The position numbers were made by a program, and so were the translations under genes. Below the pieces are notes generated by a model. The model did not search any database. It saw nothing but the letters and a program-made list of their open reading frames with translations, and was not told the origin of the DNA. This document shows, piece by piece, positions 39,060-51,857 of a stretch of 64,000 nucleotides of DNA. This stretch comes from Piper betle (taxonomy: Eukaryota > Streptophyta > Magnoliopsida > Piperales > Piperaceae): assembly GCA_033002965.1 (NCBI GenBank), contig JAURVB010014647.1, positions 62,001-126,000 of the forward strand. The letters run 5' to 3'. Every line of letters begins with the position of its first letter. Position 1 is the first letter of the stretch.

Positions 39060-39760
39060 GTTCGACTCAAACTAGTATTCATTAATTTTATGCTCAAAAA
39101 AATACTCACTTAAAATAGGTAAATCGTTGAATTATAAATGAGAGCTTCAACTAAAAGAGTGTTCGGCTCAGTTTGACACAAAATTCAAACTCGATGTAAT
39201 ACTCAGATCGTATAATATTTTTATATCAAGTTTTTTATATAGGTAAATAACTCTTATCCATTATTAGTTACTTTTAAAAAATTATTACTTATATTTAACA
39301 TATTGCTTAATTATTAACTATATAACCTATTTAATAGTAATAGTATCTATGTTTGCTTTAAATTATTATTTTTCTAAAATACAATGTATCAATTATAAAT
39401 TATCACATTTATCGAGACTAAATTTTAAATTTAAACGAGTCCTGCTCATGTTAACTAATTATTTATTTAATTAGCTACTAATAATTGAGACATGAAATGG
39501 TTATAAACTACTTATTAGTAGATGCTTAGTACTATTTCCAAATGACTACTAAATGTTAGGTACTTGTTATTATAAAGGGTATAATTAAGCCAAATTAGTT
39601 AACTCGGTAGAAAATATATAGCCTCGTAATGAATAAAGCTTGAACAAAATAATTTAAAATTAGACAAACATAAACAAAGCAGAGTTCAACTCGAGTGAAC
39701 TAGTTTAGACACTCAAACTCGACTGAACTAGTTTAGACACTCAAATATATATATAGTGCT
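39060..39760 (-). repeat. Dispersed AT-rich repeat (copy B)
   Basis: Its reverse complement matches HIPL intron 4 (16660-17400) over several hundred bases with many small indels. A short direct repeat 'ctcaaactcgactgaactag' versus 'ttcaactcgagtgaactagt' marks its plus-strand right edge (39686-39745). Confidence 0.75.
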
Positions 39761-40253
39761 ACCTCAAATCTAGTATGGTTTGTGCCTTTGTGCAGTTTTC
39801 ATTCGTATCCCGTTCTTTATTGAACTTGAAATTGCACTGCCACTAAGCAATATATTATTGTTACGAGGCAAGAGCTAACCCAAGGTAATAGAATTTATTA
39901 ACAGCCCTAAGTGAAATGGGGCTCCTCCCCGCCGCCGCCACTCGAAGGCCTGCTGCTTCTCCAAGTCCCCCTCGGTCTTATCGTCATCATAATATAATAT
40001 ACACAGAGTCCACAGACAAGCCAATTCTCTATATTCTCATGTCAGCTCTTGCCTGCTCTACCCTTCCCACTTAGCTCTATCATCACACGCCCAGCTATGA
40101 GCTGCTACTCTTGCCTTTGAATTTCAAATCTCCCCTCGTTTTCCCCTCCACCCATCCCTTCTCGGTTTCCTCCTCTTCCTCTTCTCCCATGCACGATGCT
40201 GCACCCTCCTTCTCCCTCCTCCCCAACCACCTTCCACATTGGCTTTAGCTGCC
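39761..40253 (+). promoter_or_regulatory. Upstream region and leader of the AGC kinase gene
   Basis: This is sequence between the dispersed repeat and the kinase ATG. It becomes CT-rich from about 40020, as expected for a plant leader. No core element is assigned. Confidence 0.4.
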
Positions 40254-41671
40254 ATGGACAACCCATCAAACAGCGACTGCTCCGGCGACGGTAGCACTAC
40301 TACCCATGCCATGGCAATGGCAGTGACGGTCAGCTACAAGCCGCACCGGGGCAACGACCGGCATTGGTCGGCGATCCGGCGGGCCGAGGGGAAGAGTAGC
40401 GGCCTGGGCCTGGCCAACTTTCGGCTGTTGAAGAAGCTCGGCTTCGGCGACATCGGGAGCGTCTACTTGGCCGAGCTGTGTGGGAGCGGCGGCTGCCTCT
40501 TTGCGATGAAGGTGATGGATAAAGAGGCGCTCTCGGCCAGGAAGAAGCTCTGCCGGTCCAGGACGGAGAAGGAGATCCTGCTCATGCTGGACCACCCCTT
40601 CCTCCCCACACTCTACTCCCACTTCGAGACCGACAAGTACTCTTGCCTTGTTATGGAGTTTTGCAGTGGAGGGGACCTTCACACACTGCGCCAAAAGCAG
40701 CCCGGGAAGCACTTCTCTGAACAGGCTGCAAGGTTCGAAACAAATTTCATCTTTCGATCATCTAGGTTGGTATTAACGGTGCATGAGTACTTAACTGTGA
40801 TTCGATGCAGGTTTTATGCATCGGAGGTGTTGTTAGCTCTGGAGTACCTCCACATGATGGGAGTGGTGTACAGAGACCTCAAACCAGAGAATGTGCTGGT
40901 GAGGGAAGACGGCCATATCATGCTTACAGACTTCGACCTCTCCTTGAAATCGTGCTTCGTCAATCCCACTCTCCGGAGATCGTCCTCTTTCGTCACCGAG
41001 ACCTGCGACAAGGCCTCTGCTTATTGCATCCAACCGCCCTGCAGCATTGAGCCCACCTGTAAGCTCCCTACCTGCTTCACGCCAAATTTTCGAAGGAAGA
41101 CGACGAAGAAGAAGACGTCTCGGGTGGAATGCATAAGCTTGACACAGACCAGCTCCTCCCTCCCAGAGCTGGTAGCAGAGCCCACCACCGCCCACTCCAT
41201 GTCCTTCGTCGGCACCCACGAGTACCTAGCCCCGAGATAATCCGAGGAGACGGCCATGGCAGTGCAGTGGATTGGTGGACCTTCGGCGTCTTTCTGTATG
41301 AGCTCCTGCATGGGAAGACGCCGTTCAAGGGTGAAGGTAACAGGGCCACTCTATTCAATGTGGTCGGGCAGCCATTGAAGTTCCCAGACTCTCCTGGCGT
41401 GAGCTTTGCGGCTAAGGACTTGATCAGATGTTTGCTGGTGAAGGACCCTAAACAGAGATTGGGATTTAAGAGGGGAGCATCTGAGATCAAGCAACATTAT
41501 TTCTTTGAGAATGTGAATTGGGCTCTTGTTCGTAGTAGTCTTCCTCCGAGGTGGCCAAGCCTTTGAGCTTGGATATAAGAACAGTAGGATTGTATACTCC
41601 TCCCCAACCGATCTGGAAGCTAGTGACTCTGATAACTCATCTGGGTCATACTTGGATTTTGAGTTTTTTAG
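40254..41671 (+). CDS. AGCVIII protein kinase, D6PK-like, with four small frame breaks
   Basis: Exon 1 is 40254-40732 and exon 2 is 40811 to about 41671; the GT-AG intron splits AAR|FYASE. Visible motifs: the P-loop [14 protein letters not shown], the VAIK-type [30 protein letters not shown], catalytic [11 protein letters not shown], and DFDLS in place of DFG, the mark of plant AGCVIII kinases. An activation-loop insertion with [15 protein letters not shown] and then [13 protein letters not shown] follows, then [20 protein letters not shown]. The insertion and a C-terminus of EVAKP...YLDFEFF match the D6PK subfamily, plasma-membrane kinases that phosphorylate PIN auxin exporters. The frame is lost at CCCC 41230-41233, CC 41546-41547, TTT 41562-41564 and T6 41664-41669. 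One added base at each restores family text and a stop. It may be assembly error or a decaying copy. Confidence 0.85.
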
Positions 41672-44600
41672 ATTTTGTTTTGCTTTCTCCTTTTACCATA
41701 GTTCATCGTCTTCTATCTTGATTTCTTGTTCTCATGCTGTCTGCCCGCCATTCTGGAAGTGCTAAAATCTGATTCAACCCGATGAACCCGGCTACAAACT
41801 TAAAGATTTTTAAGTGAGATATGAGCGACATATTAACTAATAGTGACATAAAAATTATTATCTTTATTAGAAAATTTTCAAGTGCCTCGAAATAGTTATC
41901 ATGCTACAATAAGATTTGGATTTTTATAGCTATGCCTTAAAACTGATTTTTATCAAATCCTAATGTGACATGGTATTAAAGACGCGTTTTTCACACAGTT
42001 GGGACGTGAAGAGGCCCATTTGCCGCATCTGAGACAAAGCCGATTTTATTTTACCGGAATCCCTCTTTTGCCTTATTTGCCCGCGGGTAATTGTTGGGTT
42101 GGATTGAGTGAGCTTTCAGATAATAAATTATTTTAGAACAGAACACACATGAATGATAACTTAATCTATCTCTGAAGACTGACACGGTTGGACTATAGAG
42201 GGGGGCGTAATTAAGTGGGATGTGGCATTATACTATGCAGAGGTTATCTATTTCTCCTAAATTTGAAATTGTAATGAAGTGAGAGGCATGCATGTAGAAA
42301 CGGTTGACACGTCTTAAAGTGGCCTAACATTGTGAAGGCGGGAAGTGAGACGGTGTCATTAGAGTGTTTTACACTTAAATAAGTACTTTTAAATTGGAGT
42401 TGATTTCTTTAATTTGGAATGAAGTGTGACTTACACATATTGAAACGGTCAACATGCATTGGTATTGTTCGGAACTATAAAGACGGGATGCACACTGTGA
42501 CATTAAATATTTACATTTCATTCATTTGATAAGTAAATTGTGTATATATATACTTTTTTATGTAAACAGTGTTAGCATGTGTACAACTACGAATTTATTT
42601 GTCAAAATTGTAATTGGAACGGTCATTGTAGCGTTACCGGGTGCTAGTATGTCCCTAGCACGTGAGTAACGGCCTTACACGTGTCAACTGATCTCCTAAT
42701 GAGTAGTTAAATTAGACGAAGTGGGACATACAAATAATGAAGCTTTCAACACGTCTTTGGGTCATTCGAAGCTTTGAAGACGCAATGCAAGGAATGAAGG
42801 TACAATGTCCCACTGATTAATGCATTTTATGTTAAAATGTTAAAAAAACTCAATATTGAACTCACTATATAGGATAAAATTAATTGGTCTATCGACTTAA
42901 TCGACAATAGTGGGTACGGGTTTTGGGTTTAGGCAAGGCTATCGTAATTAATGCAGATTGAGCACAGTATTTAAGCTAGGGTGATAGAAGCATTGTGGTT
43001 TGTAAAAAGGCAAACTATCTTGTAATCAACAACTGGATAACGAAAAGAAAGGTACAGAGAAATGGCCAACGAAGGGGGCGTTGGATGCAAGTACCGTTGA
43101 GATGTAGAAGCAATGGTGGGTAATGCTTTCTATGATATCGTATTTTCCAACTCCATATATAAAAGAATATTTTGACATAAATCAAGGGAACTCTAGGAAT
43201 TGTGGAGAGCAGTTACGAAGTGATGCAAGAGGAAGGGAGGATGGGATTGAGGGGCATGCAAAGATGAGGGCGATAATATGGTGTTGAAGGAGCAAATGAT
43301 GGCAGGAGATGCGCGACGCGTCATAGGTACATCGGCTATGGCGACGATAGAGATGCGGAATCTTGTGGCCGGGGAGATGAAAAGTTGGAGAAGGAGATAA
43401 ACGTAGAGTTTGTAGGGCTATTGGAAGGTCTTAGGAAACAGGCGTAGGCAGGGAAACGTTGGCTCGTGCCGTTGTAACTTGTAAGCCTTTAATGGTGTAT
43501 GTATTGCATATGACGTAACATTTTAATGGAAATTGACATGGATTTTATTTGTTAAATTGTAATAAATAGATATATAATAGGGTTCTTATTGATCGGTTGG
43601 TAGGACCCAATAAGGACAGGTGTATAAGTTGAGAGTAGGGTTTGGTAGGCAACAAAAACTAATTTGGTGACAGAAAGTAGAGACATTTTATGTTAAATGG
43701 TTTTAAAAGGTTAGTAGGTAGAATGAAAGAAGAGGCGGATACAACCAATCCGCATAGGGTCAGGGCTAGAGATGTGGAAGATGTGCGAGGGCAGTGAGGG
43801 GTAGTCGTGCGATAGAAAGGAGTGCTAAATATTAGATGTTCGCAGTCATTGCAGAGAGCAGCATGGTTGGCCAACGGGAAGAGGTAGAAGGTTGTATATG
43901 AGGTTAGATGGCGATTGTGGAAACGAGCCCTCGGAGAGGGTAGAATATTTGACAATGTAGTACTAGGATGGAGTTTACGAGAAGAAGTTTAACGTAATTT
44001 GTGGACGATCGATTGTGGCAGAGAGGGTGTGGCCATCGAAGAGACTGAGGTTGGTGTCCACCTTGTTCGTTAAGATAGGATTGGGTAACGCTTTAATACA
44101 AGGGGAATATTATTATTTATTTTATTATAACATTCGAACAGAGAAGATAGGAAGTGGTGGGTATTTATATAAGTCAGCGTATTAGGGAAAAACTTAGTTT
44201 GAAGGTAGAGTTTGTAGTCAATGCGCTAAACCTTTGTAACAGGGGTCGAACATAGGAGTTCACAAATGATAAAAGGTCATATATGCTATAATGCCATGGG
44301 TATTGATAGCTGATGAATTAACCGAAGAGAATTATGGGGTGAAAGAGGTTACAAACGTAGCCGACCTCACCCAAGTCGTGAAGGAGATTCTTACAATTGT
44401 TGCCAAGTAGTAGGAGCGATGGATGCCCCTCAAAGTATGCGTTCATTGTGTACAGCAAATTGACGGGTTTGAAATAAATTTGTTAATGTTGAATTTTCTG
44501 ATCTAATGCTCGGATGTATACCCTTCCAAACTCGACAGGTATTTTTCGACTACTCAAACAGTATGAACTTGAAGGGGTTGACCCTCATACTTAATATATT

Positions 44601-45788
44601 TCCTCTCCCTCTAAATTTGAGGGTACAACAATCGCAAATCTCAATAGACTTATTAATTAGAATACCTTAGTACTTCCATTAAATCACAAATACCTTATTA
44701 ATTAGATTAGCTTTATTTTTTTCTAAATTAGTGCATTTCAATCTTCAACAATTCTTTGATGACATTAATTTTTATCTGTACTCTTGATAAAGCCGTCAAA
44801 ATTTTTTACACATTAGTAATGATCGTGTTCTCTTACATTCTCTCGTGTAGCTTAAATAGAAATCAATCAAACAAATATGTTTTCGTTACATTGTTTGCTA
44901 GACTAAATGAGTTATAGCTTTGAATATATTTAGAGAGAGAAATTTATATACGATTTTATAAAAAACATGTATAGAATATAAGTGTATGCAAATCACATTT
45001 ATCACTAGATCTTCGATTTTAATAGTGAAATTGACTAATGACTTAATTTTATGATCACATGAAGCAGTTTTTTCATCAATTATATTGCCTTCTTTTATAC
45101 AAACATAACAAGAAATCTTTTGACACATTTCTATTCATTATTAAAGATTTTTTCTTCCATAGTATATTAAATTCAATTAATCTTTCAAATTACGAGTTAG
45201 AAGAAGAACATTTTAAATTATAGCAAATTTTCTAATGTGGATTTTTTTTTAATTTAGTTTCAGGAGGCTTAGTCTACTTGTATTTTTCTTGGGTGGATTT
45301 TTTAATTAATTTAAGTTTACAAAAAATGATACTATGAACGATTTTCTTAAATTAAATGTAAAATTTAAAATTTTAAAGCGGTATTTTAGTTTATTTAGAA
45401 AATTAAGCGACAAAAAAATTAAATAACACATATTTTAATTAATACAAAACTCAAAAAAAATTCCCATCAATGAAAGACCTAAGTAACATAGAAGGCTAAT
45501 ACTCTTCTTTTTCTTTAAACATGAGGTCAAGATTTAAATTGAAAAAGAGTTGTTATTATAGCAAAATAGCGATAATAATAATAATAATTAGAGTTTAACT
45601 TAGTAGGTAGTTCTGTTATTTACTAATCAACCCCTCTTACTTTACAAATTTACTCTTTCATCCCGCTTCCCCCAATCCCTCTCTCTCCAACTCCCTACCC
45701 CATTCGATTCGATAGTGGGAATGGCCGCTCTCCCCCTCCGATCCCTTCGCTGACCGCCGCCGCCGTCCTCCGATCTCCGCCGCCGATC
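41672..45788. other. Unassigned intergenic DNA with diverged repeated blocks
   Basis: No gene is recognised in 4.1 kb. Three related blocks lie at about 42271-42375, 42417-42525 and 42715-42825. From 42900 to 44450 base composition is higher in G, with a 'gtatttaagc' TATA-like motif near 42967, which may be decayed retroelement sequence without identifiable domains. The last 120 bp are the CT-rich leader of the DDT-domain gene. Confidence 0.45.
42271..42825. repeat. Three diverged copies of an unknown ~105-bp block
   Basis: Each block reads roughly 'aatgaagtg.gac..acat', then 'gaaacggtcaacacgtctt', then '..ttcg.a..tttgaagacg', then '.atgc....g..gtgacatta'. Spacing between blocks is irregular (about 145 and 300 bp). 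Similarity is obvious by eye but low in places. Confidence 0.55.
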
Positions 45789-48700
45789 ATGTCCGCCGAC
45801 GACTCCACCGCGATCCCCGTCTCCGGATCCCCACCCGACCCCGTCCCCTCCCGCCGCGACCGCCCCCGCCGCGCTTGCACCTCCCGCTCCGCTCTCCTCC
45901 GACCCGACTCCCCTCCCTCCTCGCAGCCCCCGGCCTCCTACTCCGGCCGCGACTCCCCCTCCAATGCAGCGGCGGCGGCGGCGGAGGGGAGGAGGGGGAG
46001 GTGGGGGAGTAGGGTCATCACCCCGCTCGCGCCTCCGGAGCCGCCGCCGGGGCAGGAGCCCCGGTGGGCGCTGCGCTCGATGGGCGAGCTGGCCGCCGTC
46101 CTCAACTTCCTCAACGTAATTCTTTTGATGGGTCCTCGGCTGATTGCGGCTTTGTTCGATTTCGTTTTGCGGTTGAGCTTATGGGCTTTGTGTTGTTTGT
46201 AGATTTTCAGGCCGCTTTTGAATATTGGGGTTGAGTTCTCCGCGGAGGAGTTGGAGACTGCGTTTCTCACTCCCAACACTACACTGGACGACATTCATAT
46301 ACCCATACTCAAGGTCGGTGGCAAATTTTTTTACACAGCTTACTTTTGGTTTTGAGCGGCGGTGGGGAGAATAGAACGAGAAACTTAGGATCTTTATTGG
46401 TGATCGGGGTGGAAATCACTCCTTTTCACGCATTCTGCGAAGTCCTGCTGATTATGAAATCGCATTTCTTTCCTTCTGGATTTGCAAATGTCCGAGCTTT
46501 CTGTGGACCGAGATTTATGAGCTCGATCAGTTGCTTGAATTTTGTTTTGGTAATTCTGCTCTTTTTTCCTGTAGCAAGTGGAAGGTAGTAATTGAACATG
46601 CTGAGATGCTCTTGACTTTTCTTCTTCGTATTGTTAATAGCAGCACGAAGTATTTAGCTGTTTTGATTCCAACCTTAGACAGCTGTCGTCCAGAAAGTGG
46701 AAAAAATCGTTTGCACTTTTCTTCTGGTAATGGTATTTCCTAGTGATAAAACTGATAATCCTAGTGATTTTGTGGTAGTTATAGGCAGTTAGAATTAGTT
46801 TTCTATTATATGCAGTGGAAATAATTGCCTTGAATCCCTACAATTATCAATAACCTTTATAGGTAACAACATCAGCCTTTTCTTCTAGTGCTTTGGAGGA
46901 AGGGGATTTGCAGCTGTTAAGTTACCAAAGTAACTACCTTCTGCTCTTTAGTTCTATTTGGGAGGCACTACATAAGAAGATTGCTTTTTTATTTGCATTG
47001 TGCTGTAATCTTATGTTGTAAAAACTTGAAGAAAGAAATCTGGGAATTCGAAAATTTTGTGGCAATTGGTTGAACAGTGATGGTTGCATGTTTATTTTCA
47101 AATGTTAAGGTTGCCTATACTACAGAGAATTACTGTATAACTTTTTAGGATGCTCCTGGTTTTCATGCGCTTTCACTTGGCTGGCTTCCTATTTGACTAT
47201 TAAACCTTGTATTTTATTATCATATATTAACAAATCATGAACATTGAACTTTGAGATTCTGGCAGCCATATATGACGCTAGATTGATTTTGGCTGATACA
47301 TTAGTCATATAACCCGTTGTATACTTTTTAATTTTATCTCCTTCTGTTGTCTTTATGATTAAGTACTTATGAGCCATATTGGGCCTGATGGTTACATTCA
47401 AAATTTGAACATTCTTAAATGTTCGTTGCAGAATTTTGGCTCGTTGAAATGTGATCCTTGAGCATGAATACTTCTTATAAACTGCATCACTTATAGCATG
47501 CAAAACTCTATCACACTAAAATGTGACCATTGCGCATAGATGCTTCAATAGAAACTACTTCAGTTATATCTTGATTTTTATAGGTTATATTATTCTTTTG
47601 TTGGGCAGGCAATCCCTCCTATTACACGAATGGCATTGGGGCGTGGCACATGGGTGACTGTCCTCTGCCGAAAGTTGAGGGACTGGTGGCATTGGGTATG
47701 CTGTTTTAAAAGTATCAATTTTTGGATAGAATTTTTTAGTGAGCTTTGAGCTCATGTTTTATGTTGTATCTGCAGGTAGCTGACGGTGACATCCCTATTG
47801 TTGCTTCTCATGGGTGAGCAACCTGTTCATGTTGGAAATCATTGAGTCGATTTTTTTAAAAAAATAGACTGAATTGTTTATTGCTATGATGTAGAGCGGA
47901 GATTGAAACATACAAAAATCTTGATCCTGGAATTCGAGTATTGATATTGAAGGCATTGTGCGACATAAGGGTTGAGGTAAATTTTGTGTAAGTTGCTACA
48001 TTTAGATTTAATTTTACATCTGACTTTTTCTTCACCTTTATTAATATTGTCAATATGGACTTTGCTTTTCTTAGCAAGAGGATATTCGAAACTATATTGA
48101 CAATGCTTTAAAGCATAGAGTACATCTCTCTGCATTTCGCAAAGAAAGAATAGGTGGTGATTCGCATGGAACTTCATATTGGTTAGTGCTAATGTGATTA
48201 CTTCTTTTTAAAAATCTATTAATTTTGAATTTGTAATATGTATAAATCCATGTTTGGTACTTTTCTTTCAGTTCTCATTATTTTGTGCGTACAAAACTAT
48301 TTGTTATTGTTTGCTTGATTTAAAATGTAGTTGTACTTATATGTAGGTATGAAGACGATCCTATAATTGGCCATAGACTGTATCGTGAAATCAGAAAAAT
48401 TGAGGGAAAGAAAGGAAAGGGAAAAGGAGCTCCGACAATTTCTCTCATATCTTGCCAATGGGAGACTGTGTCAACAAATTTAGATGAATTCCAGGAAGTT
48501 TCTGTAAGTTACTATCAATGCCAAGAATAATTTGATAGACAGATAATGTGGCTGTGTATACCCTTTTTTTGTGAGCACGATGTTCTGCCAACTAATTTCG
48601 AAGTCACTCACAGGACAAGCTTTTGACGAGTAAAAATAGGACAGAAAATTCGCTAGGAAAGCGTTTGAAAATTGACGTTGTACCTGAAGTTGAAAAAGTG

Positions 48701-51700
48701 CAAAAGGTATTGCCTACAAATTAACAGATATTTAAATAGCCATGTCCATTTGATTTTTGTAAAAGTATTGTCTGCTTTGTTGTGACTTATCGGATCTGGA
48801 AGTAAGTGTTTTTCTTATAGAGAAAATATGCATTGATTTAATTGGTTGTTTGACCAGAAAAAAGAGAGGCTACTGAAAAAACAGCATAGGGAGGCCCTGC
48901 TTCTTGACAGTTACCTGAGTTCAGATGGAATCATATCAGGGCGTTCCCTTCGTGATAGAAAGCCAGTGACCTATACATTTGGTATGATGTTTTTAGTTCG
49001 GAATTTTTGCTTTCAAATTTTGAGAATCGGTCATCTGGTTACCTCCAACAATAATGTTGTGAATACTAATTCATCTGGTCTTATAAGTTTTAGGTTTGTT
49101 AGATAACTTTTGTAGGTGTTATGACTTGGGTCAGATCCCCTTTTTTCTTGTTTTTGACGCATACATTTTGCAATATCTTGCCATCTTTTCAAATGGTGTT
49201 TATATATTGAAGCTTTATATTCTATGTCATCCTAACATTGGCTAAAACAGTGGATTAGTACGTTAGTATTAAATTATCAGCTTAACAGCTGAGAAAATTG
49301 TTCAACTATAATAGAAGGCCAGATTAGTATCCTCATGAGGGACTGCAAACTAATGGATTCTGGTTCTTCGTGTGCATTTTATCTTTACTTAAATTATGAA
49401 AATCTGGATAGCAATAAAAAGAAGGAATATTGTGCAAAATAATATCTCTGGTGGTCCTTAGTTTGACCTCTGAGTAAATGTGTGGTTCTTATTCGAAACC
49501 TGAGATTCATACTTTTAAACATGTGATTCTATGGTTACTTTTCAAGGTGTTAATATCCTATAATGAGTATGTTCCTTGAATAGTATATTTTTGCAAATAT
49601 GCATTTTACAGAATATCCCAGTAGTAGCTGAAAATAGTTCAGTATCACTATGTTGGGCTAAGTTTTCTAGAATCTATTTTGCTGCAATCATCTTTCTGGT
49701 TGAGGTTCTACATGTTGCATCAGCTTCTGATTTATGTTGAAAATTCACCCCGGATATGTCTAGTTGAAGTATAGAAAGAAGAGTACAAAATGGGTCACTT
49801 TGGCTAGTCATCTTCACTGTCATCATCCTTCACCTTATCCATTATAGGCTGGGGTTGGGGGCATGGATTTTGTATCATCAATTATTGCTTTTACGCTTAA
49901 ATCGACATCATAAAACCATTGAGATGTAAAGTGAAAGTTTTTGTGAGTCACCCTTGTCTCAGTTCAAGGGAGAGGGGGAAAGAGAGAAATTTTAAACGTC
50001 ATTGTCATCATATACCTTTTTAAGAAATTTGGATAATTATCATAACAATTGAGACTATTGTTGATTGAGAAAAAATTTTTGTGAATGATTGTGCAAGTTT
50101 CTGAAGTGAATGTCAAGACTAATCAAAACAGACTAAATGATCATTTGACCATGTTCAGGCAATGATTTAAGATAATACTGTAAAGAAACATGTGAGTTGC
50201 AGTGTTCTGTGTGATGTCAGGCCAAAATATTCTGTAGCACTTATCCTGCACTTTGTACTTTATATCATATAAGGTCTATGATAAAAAAGTTCTGAATAGG
50301 ATTGTATTAGTAGATTTCTATTAAGCATGCAATGGAGTAGAAGTAACAGGCCATTTTGTATGACCAATTTTGAATAATCTTCTATACTGATTTAGAAGAT
50401 TGAATATAAGCGTCAATCTGATTGTGTCAAAATGTGATTAAATGCAATTGATGAAATAGAGTGAGTGGCGATTAATCATGAATCAGAAAGTCTGTATTTG
50501 GAGGACGGATGATGTGTCAATGGTAGCCATGTTGAGGATGTGAGTCAATGTAACTCTCTGATGTGATGTAACATGATTGATATTATTTTTGCTTTTGCTG
50601 GTAAATTTTATTATGTTATGTTTGATATGTTTCTTTCAGTTTCTATTATGGGCTCTTAATTTGGGTTAATGACCTTTTGCAGATGATTATGACCGGTCTA
50701 TTAATGAGGCTATAAAGATAACCAAGTATGAAATTGCTGAATTCATCACTTTGTTCCTTCTCATTTACCTTTCTAACTTTCAATCAGATATTGGGATTTG
50801 GGGTACGATGAGCAGACAGTCACTTGTATAATTTGTTTTCTTGTCTACTAGGAGGAAACATCCATCTCCAGAACCTGCAATCAAACGTGAAGCTGTTGTT
50901 AGACCTGATGTTACTGCAAATGGAAGCACATGGAATGGTCTATCAGACGTGCCTCACCATCTATCTTATGATTATCCTTCTCCAAAATCTCCGAAATCTA
51001 CTGAGTTCGAAGAAGCGGATTTGGATGGCCAAAACGAGCTTGATAGAAAGTGTGTCCCTTCTTGCTTCTAAATTTTATGGTTGTAAAATTACTGCCATTT
51101 CATGTTTTAAATCCTCTTACTAATATCTTGCAATTATAGCAACCGGAGAAGACAAAGGCCTCAAAGATACTCAGACAAAGACTACGTGGAAGCTGTATCA
51201 GAGAATGAGTATTTTGATAGTGATGATGATATAGTTGGAGAAGCCGTTTATGATGATGAGTATCTCAGAAGCAGGAAACAGAGGAGGGCAGTATCAAGTA
51301 GCTCTGAGGGAGATGAGGAGTATCAGCTAGAGGATGAAAAAGATGAAGATGAAGAAGAAGATAATTCTTTAAGTGCAAGTGAGGAAGAGGAAGAGCCCCG
51401 TAAGACTAGAAACTTTTCCACACGAAGTGGGAGGACATCTAAGCTGAAATCTGTGGATGAACTTCAAATGGGTCTCAGACGGAGCAAGCGTTCCACTCGT
51501 ACTCGCATTGATTATAGAAAATGTGAGTTGTCGGACTCTGAAGGTGAGTCATCAAAGTCAAATAAACTTAATGGAATTGATGAACAGTCAGATACGAGCA
51601 ATAATGGCGAATTCTCTGGTGAGAGCCAAGAATCTCATGATGATCAGAAAATGAAGGATTTATCACCAGGAACAGATCACGGTGACACCAGACAGCAACA

Positions 51701-51857
51701 AGAAGAAAGTAAACCACATGATACGGCTGCTAGTGTCCAAGGTCAAGAGGCGGAGAGTATACGCAGAAGGCAATTTCTTGATCTCAACGAGGTTGCACCA
51801 GGTAATGGATTCGATGATGATCCTTACACCTCAACAAAAGGTGAAGATATGGACTGA
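45789..51857 (+). CDS. DDT-domain chromatin protein (ISWI-associated DDR type)
   Basis: There are twelve exons: 45789-46115, 46203-46313, 47609-47695, 47776-47813, 47895-47976, 48075-48181, 48347-48503, 48614-48706, 48858-48981, 50683-50725, 50852-51049 and 51140-51857. They make 694 residues without a frameshift. The N-terminal Ser/Pro/Arg-rich region is followed by a DDT domain (ELAAVLNFLNIFRPLLNIG through ITRMALGRGTWVTVLCRKLR, about residues 100-180). The continuing helical region has VLILKALCDIRVEQEDIRN and WYEDDPIIGHRLYREIRK, as in WHIM-type companions of DDT. The C-terminal half is acidic and low-complexity (SSSSEGDEEYQLEDEKDEDE), ending near FLDLNEVAP, an EAR-like DLN stretch. Plant DDR proteins pair with ISWI remodelers in the nucleus; this most resembles DDR4, from memory. 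An ATG at 45789 in a GC-rich exon is the only plausible start. Confidence 0.87.
49845..49930 (+). repeat. Short dispersed repeat in a DDT-gene intron, matching GlcAT14 intron 3
   Basis: See 23262-23350: about 80 bp of shared sequence starting 'taggctggggtt'. Confidence 0.65.

Noticed and set aside
38860..39060. 66-codon plus-strand ORF after the nested repeat
   Set aside because: It is short, has no recognised domain and is bordered by repeats on both sides.
43659..43955. 98-codon minus-strand ORF
   Set aside because: It has no family resemblance and lies in a region of apparently decayed sequence with no splice sites.
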